From: Pseudomonadota bacterium
GTDB taxonomy: Bacteria > Pseudomonadota > Alphaproteobacteria > Micropepsales > Micropepsaceae
Length of the DNA: 11,956 nucleotides
Direction of reading: 5' to 3'
Assembly: GCA_025360685.1 (NCBI GenBank)
Contig: JANYBR010000376.1
Coordinates: 1-11,956 of the forward strand
Of this stretch, positions 6,376 through 11,956 are shown piece after piece (positions within the stretch are counted from its first letter, which is position 1; every line of letters starts with the position of its first letter). A program made the translations under genes and the position numbers. Under the pieces are notes generated by a model, which saw only the letters and a list, made by a program, of their open reading frames with translations, was not told the origin of the DNA and did not search any database.

Positions 6376-7272
6376 ATGACCACACTGACATTTCCTGAGA
6401 TCACGGCCAGCGTCCCGGCACCGGGCGACGGTCCGATCCGCTTCGGCAGCGAGGAACACAAGCGGCTGTTCTGCACGACGCTGCTCGACACCTTCAATCC
6501 CTATCGTCCGGCCGTCATTGATTGGCCGAAGCTGGACGAGGCGACGACGGCGCGCATCACCGCTCTGCCGATCTGGGATATCGCCGTGCAGACGGAGAAC
6601 CGCGCCGGGCTCAATGTCTGCACCTACGCCGAAGGCATCGCCGATCCGCTGCTGCGCAAGGCGGTCGAGCTCAACGGCTTCGAGGAACGCCGTCATCGTT
6701 ATGTGCTCTCCAATCTTGTCGAAGCCTATGGCATCCAGCTCGCGCCCGAGCCGGCCTATCCGCGGCCGAAGAATCCGGAATGGGCCTTCATGGTCACCGG
6801 CTACAGCGAATGCATCGACAGCTTCTTTGCCTTCGGCCTGTTCGAGACGGCAAAAGCGTCCGGCTTCTTTCCTGCCGAACTGGTCGATACGTTCGAGCCT
6901 GTGGTGCACGAGGAAGGCCGCCACATCCTGTTCTTCGTGAATTGGGTCGCCTGGCACCGCCGCAACATGGCGCTGTGGCGCCGGCCCTGGTTCGAGCTGA
7001 AAGTGCTCGCCGTATGGGCATTCCTCGTCTGGGAGCGCATCGGCATTGCGTCGGACGTCAGCCATGGCGAGCAGGACAACAACTTCACCGTCAACGGCGC
7101 GAGCCAGCTCGGCGGCGACGGCATCGACGTCTACAAGCTGCTCGACACCTGCCTGTCCGAGAATGAGCGCCGCCTCGGCATCTACGACAAGCGCCTCAAG
7201 CGCCCGCGCTTCTTTCCCTTTGTGATCCGCACCTTCCGCCGGTTCTTCGGGCCGAAGCCGGCCGCCGCCTGA
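6376..7272 (+). CDS. Ferritin-like di-iron protein in the hopanoid cluster, function unknown
   Basis: A 298-residue protein with no assigned hpn name that I know. Its middle carries a full carboxylate di-iron pattern in two matching halves: Glu74 (QTEN) then Glu104-x-x-His107 (FEERRH), and Glu145 (YSECID) then Glu180-x-x-His183 (HEEGRH). The gaps of 30 and 35 residues suit a four-helix ferritin-like bundle. A hydrophobic stretch at about 205-225 (WFELKVLAVWAFLVWERIG) and a basic aromatic tail (RPRFFPFVIRTFRRFFG) suggest contact with membrane. The ATG at 6376 has no clear Shine-Dalgarno. hpnL starts 7 nt after its stop, so the two are probably cotranslated. The family includes oxygenases, desaturases and N-oxygenases as well as iron-handling proteins. 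An oxidative step on a hopanoid, or partnership with HpnL, is inference from position only. Confidence 0.88.
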   Translation: MTTLTFPEITASVPAPGDGPIRFGSEEHKRLFCTTLLDTFNPYRPAVIDWPKLDEATTARITALPIWDIAVQTENRAGLNVCTYAEGIADPLLRKAVELNGFEERRHRYVLSNLVEAYGIQLAPEPAYPRPKNPEWAFMVTGYSECIDSFFAFGLFETAKASGFFPAELVDTFEPVVHEEGRHILFFVNWVAWHRRNMALWRRPWFELKVLAVWAFLVWERIGIASDVSHGEQDNNFTVNGASQLGGDGIDVYKLLDTCLSENERRLGIYDKRLKRPRFFPFVIRTFRRFFGPKPAAA

Positions 7273-7279
7273 TCCGGTC

Positions 7280-8257
7280 ATGAAATTCGGAGTCATCTTC
7301 GCCACATTGGTCGGGCTCGCACTCGCGGTCTGGCTCATACTGCATATCGGCATCGAGCCGGTATTTGCCGCTATCGCGTCGGTCGGCATCGGCGGCTTCG
7401 CGCTGATCTGCCTGTACGGCTTTGTCGTCGTAGCCCTGATGGGCAGCGGCTGGTTCGCGCTGCTGCCGCACGGCACGCCCCGCGATCTTGCGACTTTCGT
7501 CATCGGCCGCCAGACCCGTGACAGCGCCGGCGACATACTTCCGTTCTCCCAGTTCGGCGGCATCGTGATCGGCGCGCGCTATGCCATCGTCCGCGGCATC
7601 GCTGCGCCGCTCGCCTTCGCCTCGATGGTGGCCGACGTCACCACGGAACTGATGGCGCAGATCGCGTTCATCGTCATTGGCGTCGGACTCGGAGTCTCTG
7701 CGTTGCGCGCCTCGGCGACCATGGCGCCTTATGTCAACGGCCTCATGCTTGGAACATTTCTGCTCGTGCCGGGCGTTGCCGCTTTCGTGTTCCTGCAACA
7801 ACGCGGCAGCGCCTTTGCCGAACGCATCGCAGCGCGTTTCCTGCCGGCAGCCGTCAAACAGACCGTGGCGTTCGGACAGGCCATGCAGCAGATGTACGCG
7901 TCGCCGGTGCGGCTGGCGGCTTCGGCGACCATCCATCTGCTGGCCTGGATCGGCAGCGGCATCGCCATCTGGATTTCCGTGCGCCTGATCGGCGGCCATA
8001 TCAGTATTTTTTCGGCCATCGCCATCGAGGCGCTGCTGGCAGCGTTGCGCAGTGCCACCGTGTTCGTGCCGGCGGCCATCGGCGTGCAGGAAGCAGGTTA
8101 CGCGGCGCTGATGCCGCTGTTCGGCCTGGGGCCGGAAATCGGTCTCGCCGTGTCGTTACTGCGGCGCGCCCGCGATGTCGTGGTCGGCGTTCCGGTCCTG
8201 CTCGCCTGGCAGGCGATGGAGAGCCGTCGCGCGCTTGCCAGGCCGGCGCAAACCTGA
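7280..8257 (+). CDS. hpnL: HpnL, hopanoid-associated integral membrane protein (lysylphosphatidylglycerol synthase TM-like)
   Basis: A 325-residue polytopic membrane protein of the UPF0104 / lysylphosphatidylglycerol-synthase transmembrane family, the type named HpnL in hopanoid clusters. About seven or eight spans can be seen (roughly residues 2-24, 36-62, 108-138, 152-172, 213-235, 242-264, 275-292 and 297-312). The conserved core PAAIGVQEAGY (264-274) and the late LLRRARD (293-299) fit this family. The soluble aminoacyl-transfer domain of true MprF proteins is absent, so it does not make lysyl lipids; a lipid-handling or transport role is the usual guess. The ATG at 7280 has a poor ribosome site but sits 7 nt after the ferritin-like gene. 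Its TGA overlaps the hpnA ATG in TGATG (8255-8259), implying coupled translation. Confidence 0.9.
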   Translation: MKFGVIFATLVGLALAVWLILHIGIEPVFAAIASVGIGGFALICLYGFVVVALMGSGWFALLPHGTPRDLATFVIGRQTRDSAGDILPFSQFGGIVIGARYAIVRGIAAPLAFASMVADVTTELMAQIAFIVIGVGLGVSALRASATMAPYVNGLMLGTFLLVPGVAAFVFLQQRGSAFAERIAARFLPAAVKQTVAFGQAMQQMYASPVRLAASATIHLLAWIGSGIAIWISVRLIGGHISIFSAIAIEALLAALRSATVFVPAAIGVQEAGYAALMPLFGLGPEIGLAVSLLRRARDVVVGVPVLLAWQAMESRRALARPAQT

Positions 8258-9246
8258 TGGGTGAGCGCGTTCTCGTGACCGGCGCGTCGGGCTTTGTCGG
8301 CTCGGCCGTGGCGCGTGCGCTTGCGGCGCGCGGCGACGAAGTCAGCGTCCTGATGCGCGAGTCGAGCCCGCGCACCAACATCGCCGACATCGATTGCCGC
8401 ATCGTCATCGGCGACATGCGCGATGCCGCGTCGATGACCAAGGCCCTGGACGGCGCGCGCTTTGTGTTTCACGTCGCGGCTGACTACCGGTTGTGGGCGC
8501 GCGATCCGGACGAGATCGTGCGCAACAATCTGCAAGGCGCGCGCATTGTGATGGAAGCCGCCCGCACCACGGGCGCCGAGCGCATCGTCTATACGTCGAG
8601 CGTCGCGGCGCTGAAGCCGGTCGCAGGCGCGGCGGTCGACGAAACCTCGCGCCACAGCGAACAGACGGTGATCGGCGCCTACAAGAAGAGCAAGCTCGTC
8701 GCCGAACGCCTGGTCGAGCGCATGGCGGGCGAGGGGTTGCCGGTCGTCATCGTCAGCCCGTCGACGCCGATCGGGCCGCGCGACGTCAAGCCCACACCAA
8801 CCGGGCGCATCATCGTGCAGGCGGCAACCGGCGGCATGCCGGCGTTCGTCGATACCGGACTCAATCTGGTTCACGTCGATGATGTCGCCGAAGGTCATCT
8901 GCTCGCGCTCGAAAAGGGCCGCATCGGCGAGAACTACATCCTTGGCGGCGAGGATGTTCGCCTGAAGGAGATGCTCGGCATCATCGCGCCGCTTGTTGGG
9001 CGCAGGCCGCCGCGGGTGCAGCTGCCGCGCGGCCCGCTCTATCCTCTGGCCTATGGCGCCGAAGCCATGGCCCGCTTTACCGGCAAGGAGCCGTTCCTCA
9101 CCGCCGACGCTTTGAAGATGTCCAAGCATCACATGTTCTTCTCATCGGCCAAGGCGAAACGCGAACTGGGCTTTGTCGCGCGTCCCTTCGTGCGCGGCAT
9201 CGAGGATGCGCTCAACTGGTTCCGGCAGGCGGGCTACATCCGATGA
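8257..9246 (+). CDS. hpnA: HpnA, hopanoid-associated NAD-dependent sugar epimerase/dehydratase
   Basis: A 329-residue extended SDR protein. TGASGFVG (8-15) is the nucleotide-binding turn, VYTSS (111-115) supplies the catalytic Ser/Thr region, and Tyr142-x-x-x-Lys146 in AYKKSK is the active-site pair. The dihydroflavonol-reductase/epimerase-like sequence and the position fit HpnA, the hopanoid-associated sugar epimerase. Its substrate has not been established to my knowledge; a nucleotide sugar or a hopanoid side-chain sugar is plausible. It is cytoplasmic, with no signal or membrane span evident. Its ATG overlaps the hpnL stop (TGATG) and its own TGA overlaps the hpnB ATG in ATGA at 9243-9246, so hpnL, hpnA and hpnB are tightly coupled. 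Confidence 0.92.
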   Translation: MGERVLVTGASGFVGSAVARALAARGDEVSVLMRESSPRTNIADIDCRIVIGDMRDAASMTKALDGARFVFHVAADYRLWARDPDEIVRNNLQGARIVMEAARTTGAERIVYTSSVAALKPVAGAAVDETSRHSEQTVIGAYKKSKLVAERLVERMAGEGLPVVIVSPSTPIGPRDVKPTPTGRIIVQAATGGMPAFVDTGLNLVHVDDVAEGHLLALEKGRIGENYILGGEDVRLKEMLGIIAPLVGRRPPRVQLPRGPLYPLAYGAEAMARFTGKEPFLTADALKMSKHHMFFSSAKAKRELGFVARPFVRGIEDALNWFRQAGYIR

Positions 9247-10373
9247 TCGCGCTCCTGGCTCTGGTTCCGGTCGCGATCTGGATCTATCTGCTGGCGGGCC
9301 GCGGCATGTTCTGGGTCATGGGCGAGCGCGACGATAGGAACGAAGCGCCGCCGCCTGCGACCTGGCCATCGGTCGTCGCCGTCGTTCCGGCGTGCAACGA
9401 AGCCGATGTCATTGCACAAACGCTCGGCAGCCTTCTCGCGCAAGACTATCCCGGTTTGTTCCGCGTGGTGCTCGTCGACGACCAGAGCGGCGATGGCACA
9501 GCCGATGCGGCGCGCACGCTTGCCGGTCAGGATCGGCTGACGGTGATCGCCGGCGCGGCCCGTCCAACCGGTTGGACGGGCAAGCTGTGGGCGGTGCGCC
9601 AAGGCATCGCAGCGGCAGGGACACCAGACTATCTGTGGCTCACCGACGCCGATATCGCGCATGCGCCCGACAATTTGCGCCGACTCGTGGCGCGCGCGCA
9701 GTCCGGCAATCTGGTCCTGACGTCCTTGATGGCCAAGCTCCATTGCCGCAGCTGGCCGGAGCGTTACCTGATTCCGGCCTTCGTGTTCTTCTTCGACATG
9801 CTCTATCCGTTCGCCTGGGTGAACGATCCGAAGAACAAAGTTGCCGCCGCCGCGGGCGGCTGCATGCTGGTGCGCCGTGACGCGTTGGAACGCGCAGGCA
9901 ACATCGATGCGATCCGCTCCCAGATCATCGACGATTGCGCGCTCGGCCGCGCCATGAAGGCGCAAGGGCCGATCTGGCTCGGCCTCAGCGAACGCGCCGT
10001 CAGCGTCCGGCCATACCGGGGCATGGCGGAGATCCGCTCCATGGTGGCGCGCTCGGCCTATGCCCAACTCGGCTACTCGCCGCTCGTACTCGGCGGAACG
10101 TTCGTCGGCATGATCGCGGTCTACGGCGCCGCACCGTTGCTGGCGTTCCTGGCGCATGACTCGGCGCAAGCGTCCGGAATTCTCGCCTGGGCGGCGATGG
10201 CTTTCGCCTTCCAGCCGATCCTGAAATTCTACCGCTTGTCGCCGCTCTGGGGGTTGGCGCTGCCGCTGATCGGCGCGCTCTATGCGCTCTTCACCTTCGA
10301 CTCGGCGGTGCAGCACTGGCGCGGCCGCGGCGGCATGTGGAAGGGCCGCGCGCAAGCCATGGGCCAATCATGA
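9243..10373 (+). CDS. hpnB: HpnB, hopanoid-associated family 2 glycosyltransferase
   Basis: A 376-residue membrane-anchored GT2 enzyme. An N-terminal hydrophobic helix (about 2-26) precedes the GT-A domain: VVPACNEAD (47-55), VDDQSGDGT (78-86), the DxD motif in TDADI (134-138), AAAAGGCMLVRRDAL (201-215) and the acidic IDD at 229-231. Further spans lie at about 283-305, 312-328 and 334-353. These match HpnB of hopanoid clusters. It differs from HpnI in the same window, which has SDSD and HELRW, so the cluster carries two glycosyltransferases. The acceptor and donor of HpnB are not established to my knowledge. Its ATG overlaps the hpnA stop, and hpnC starts 10 nt after its own stop. Confidence 0.92.
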   Translation: MIALLALVPVAIWIYLLAGRGMFWVMGERDDRNEAPPPATWPSVVAVVPACNEADVIAQTLGSLLAQDYPGLFRVVLVDDQSGDGTADAARTLAGQDRLTVIAGAARPTGWTGKLWAVRQGIAAAGTPDYLWLTDADIAHAPDNLRRLVARAQSGNLVLTSLMAKLHCRSWPERYLIPAFVFFFDMLYPFAWVNDPKNKVAAAAGGCMLVRRDALERAGNIDAIRSQIIDDCALGRAMKAQGPIWLGLSERAVSVRPYRGMAEIRSMVARSAYAQLGYSPLVLGGTFVGMIAVYGAAPLLAFLAHDSAQASGILAWAAMAFAFQPILKFYRLSPLWGLALPLIGALYALFTFDSAVQHWRGRGGMWKGRAQAMGQS

Positions 10374-10383
10374 AGAGGGCAGC

Positions 10384-11259
10384 ATGAGCGCCGCCGAGCT
10401 CGCATCCGGCAAGGGGCACAAGGACGAGAATTTTCCCGTTGCCTCGATCCTGATCGCGAAAAAATACCGTGCTCCGGTCATGGCTTTCTACCGCTTCGCG
10501 CGCACCGCCGACGATGTCGCCGACAATCCGGCCGCACCGCCTACAGCGAAGCTGGCGCTGCTCGAGGACATGCGCGCCAGCCTGGTCGGTGGATCGAGCG
10601 GTTCGCCGGAAGCGACGGCGTTGCGTCAGGTTCTCACCGAACGCGGTCTGACGAACCAGCACGCGCTCGATCTGCTCACCGCCTTCCGCCAGGACGTGAC
10701 CAAGCAACGCTATGCGGATTGGAACGAACTGCTCGACTATTGCCGCTACTCCGCCATGCCGGTCGGCCGCTTCGTGCTCGACGTGCATGGCGAAAGCCGC
10801 GACATCTGGCCCGCCAACGACGCACTGTGCGCCGCGCTACAGGTCATCAACCACTTGCAGGATTGCGCCAAGGACTATCGCGAGCTTGGCCGGGTCTACA
10901 TCCCGCTCGACCTGATGGAGCAGGCAAGTCTTTCGATTGTGTCGCTTGCGCTGGACAAGAGCAGTTTGGCCCTGCGCGGTGTGATCGGCGAGCTCGCCCG
11001 CCGCACCCAGGGCCTGCTGGCCACTGCGCGCCCGTTCGCCAGCCAGATCCGCAACCGCCGCCTCAGCCTCGAAGTCAGCGTGATCCAGACCCTGGCCGAG
11101 GACCTCACGGAACGCTTGCTCAACCGCGATCCATTGTCGGATCGGGTCCACCATGATCGCATCGAGTTGCCGGGGCTGCTCCTGCGCAGCATCAGCCATT
11201 TTGTCTCGGCCCGTCTTCGTCCTAAAAGAACGGGCAGCGAATCCACGTCCCTATCATGA
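10384..11259 (+). CDS. hpnC: HpnC, hydroxysqualene synthase (squalene/phytoene synthase family)
   Basis: A 291-residue enzyme. In the HpnCDE route, HpnC converts presqualene diphosphate to hydroxysqualene, which HpnE then reduces to squalene. The family's two aspartate-rich motifs are visible: DDVAD at 43-47 after YRFARTA, and Asp160-x-x-x-Asp164 in LQDCAKDYRELGRVYIP. ENFPVAS at 15-21 is typical of HpnC. The frame is open from 10282 within hpnB, but the ATG at 10384 is chosen because AGAGGG (10374-10379) sits just before it and the HpnC-like sequence begins there; the upstream extension is a low-complexity shadow of hpnB. Cytoplasmic or peripheral at the inner membrane. Its TGA overlaps the hpnD ATG in ATGA (11256-11259). 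Confidence 0.94.
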   Translation: MSAAELASGKGHKDENFPVASILIAKKYRAPVMAFYRFARTADDVADNPAAPPTAKLALLEDMRASLVGGSSGSPEATALRQVLTERGLTNQHALDLLTAFRQDVTKQRYADWNELLDYCRYSAMPVGRFVLDVHGESRDIWPANDALCAALQVINHLQDCAKDYRELGRVYIPLDLMEQASLSIVSLALDKSSLALRGVIGELARRTQGLLATARPFASQIRNRRLSLEVSVIQTLAEDLTERLLNRDPLSDRVHHDRIELPGLLLRSISHFVSARLRPKRTGSESTSLS

Positions 11260-11956
11260 GCATGTCCGAATCCGCGCCCATCATCGAAGCTGCCCAGCAG
11301 AAGGCAGCCAGCAGTTCGTTCTATTCGGCGATGCGGTTGATGCCCAAGGCCGAGCGCGAGGCGATGTTCGCGATCTACGGCTTCTGCCGGCTGGTGGACG
11401 ATATCGCCGACGACGGCATCGGCACGCGCGCCGAGCGCAATGGCCTGCTCCTCACATGGCGCGTCGACCTGGACGATCTCTATGCCGGCCACCCGCCGGA
11501 GCGGGCGAATTTTCTGGTCGAGCCCGTCAGGCGCTACGGCCTGCGCAGGGAGGATTTTCTCACCGTCATCGACGGCATGGATATGGACGTCGCCGAGGAC
11601 ATCGTCGCGCCCGACCTGAAGACACTCGATCTTTATTGCGAGCGCGTGGCGAGCGCAGTCGGGCGCCTGTCGATCAAGGTGTTCGGGATGGAGGAAGGAC
11701 CAGGCTTCGAGCTCGCGCATCACCTTGGCCGCGCCTTGCAGCTGACCAACATCCTGCGCGATATCGACGAGGACGCCGCCATCGGCCGGCTCTATCTGCC
11801 GCGCGAATATCTGCGCGATGCCGCAATCACGACGCTGGATCCCAAAGCCGTCATCGCCGATGCGAGAGTCGATAAGGCGTGTCGCGCCGTGGCGCGCGAC
11901 GCGCACGCGCACTATGAGAAGGCGGCGGCCGTCCTTGCCAAACGTCCCAAGGGGCG
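11256..11956 (+). CDS. hpnD: HpnD, presqualene diphosphate synthase (3' end beyond window)
   Basis: This frame stays open to the window edge, giving 233 residues of a protein usually about 280-300 long. HpnD condenses two farnesyl diphosphates head-to-head into presqualene diphosphate, the substrate of HpnC. It begins MSMSESAPIIEAAQQKAASS, followed by FYSAMRLMPKAEREAMFAIY and FCRLVDDIADD with the first aspartate motif at 48-52. The second motif is DIDED (169-173) in NILRDIDEDAAIGRLYLPRE. Both are intact. The ATG at 11256 overlaps the hpnC stop; a second ATG at 11262 is an alternative start. No good Shine-Dalgarno is present, consistent with coupled translation from hpnC. hpnE and the squalene-hopene cyclase gene would be expected downstream. 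Confidence 0.95.
   Translation, partial: MSMSESAPIIEAAQQKAASSSFYSAMRLMPKAEREAMFAIYGFCRLVDDIADDGIGTRAERNGLLLTWRVDLDDLYAGHPPERANFLVEPVRRYGLRREDFLTVIDGMDMDVAEDIVAPDLKTLDLYCERVASAVGRLSIKVFGMEEGPGFELAHHLGRALQLTNILRDIDEDAAIGRLYLPREYLRDAAITTLDPKAVIADARVDKACRAVARDAHAHYEKAAAVLAKRPKG

Noticed and set aside
6358..7563. A 401-codon open frame on the minus strand, opposite the di-iron gene and the start of hpnL
   Set aside because: It crosses two genes with clear family sequence on the + strand, and its own product is rich in Arg, Ala and Asp without motifs.
8098..9132. A 344-codon minus-strand frame opposite hpnA
   Set aside because: Shadow of the hpnA coding frame; no domain and no ribosome site.
10282..10383. 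Upstream extension of hpnC starting inside hpnB
   Set aside because: The extra 34 residues are a Ser/Arg/Ala-rich shadow of hpnB; AGAGGG just before 10384 marks the real start.
11153..11875. A 240-codon + strand frame overlapping the hpnC end and hpnD
   Set aside because: It is out of frame with hpnD, which carries the DDIAD and DIDED motifs; the alternative product is low-complexity and Arg-rich.
10896..11912. A 338-codon minus-strand frame opposite hpnC and hpnD
   Set aside because: The + strand encodes both prenyl synthases with intact aspartate motifs here, so the antisense frame is incidental.

Overview
The window is GC-rich DNA read almost entirely from the + strand. It looks like a hopanoid-producing alphaproteobacterium of the Hyphomicrobiales (Rhizobiales), probably related to the Bradyrhizobium, Rhodopseudomonas or Xanthobacteraceae groups. 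That placement is an inference from the hpn gene content and order, the GC-rich codon usage, and intergenic palindromes of the CCTTCGACGAGCTC...GGATGAGG type, which are common in those genomes.

Left part (1-2567). Bases 1-128 are a perfect reverse-complement copy of 721-848, a piece of the SDR gene further right, with near-identity continuing to 147. The copy is joined to the C-terminal third of an enoyl-CoA hydratase, so the window opens on a rearrangement or an assembly chimera. An intact short-chain dehydrogenase/reductase (535-1293) and a zinc alcohol dehydrogenase (1482-2567) follow. The gaps between them hold palindromic repeats: a hairpin pair at 427-499 and a 131-bp element with 31-bp inverted ends at 1299-1429.

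Right part (2721 to the end). This is a hopanoid biosynthesis cluster in the order hpnI, hpnJ, hpnK, ferritin-like gene, hpnL, hpnA, hpnB, hpnC, hpnD, with hpnD running off the edge. HpnC and HpnD are the head-to-head prenyl synthases that, with HpnE (expected just downstream), make squalene from farnesyl diphosphate. HpnI, HpnK and HpnJ are the late enzymes that add N-acetylglucosamine to bacteriohopanetetrol, deacetylate it and convert the sugar to the cyclitol ether. HpnA, HpnB and HpnL are hopanoid-associated proteins of less certain role. From hpnL to hpnD the genes overlap or nearly abut (TGATG, ATGA, a 10-nt gap, ATGA), which points to one translationally coupled unit. Two larger gaps interrupt the unit: 128 bp with a palindromic repeat between hpnJ and hpnK, and 114 bp with a weak candidate promoter before the ferritin-like gene.

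The least explained gene is the 298-residue protein at 6376-7272. It carries a complete E / ExxH / E / ExxH carboxylate di-iron pattern and sits between hpnK and hpnL. It is the best candidate here for an uncharacterised oxidative or iron-dependent step tied to hopanoids. No tRNA, rRNA, CRISPR array, transposase or phage gene was seen.
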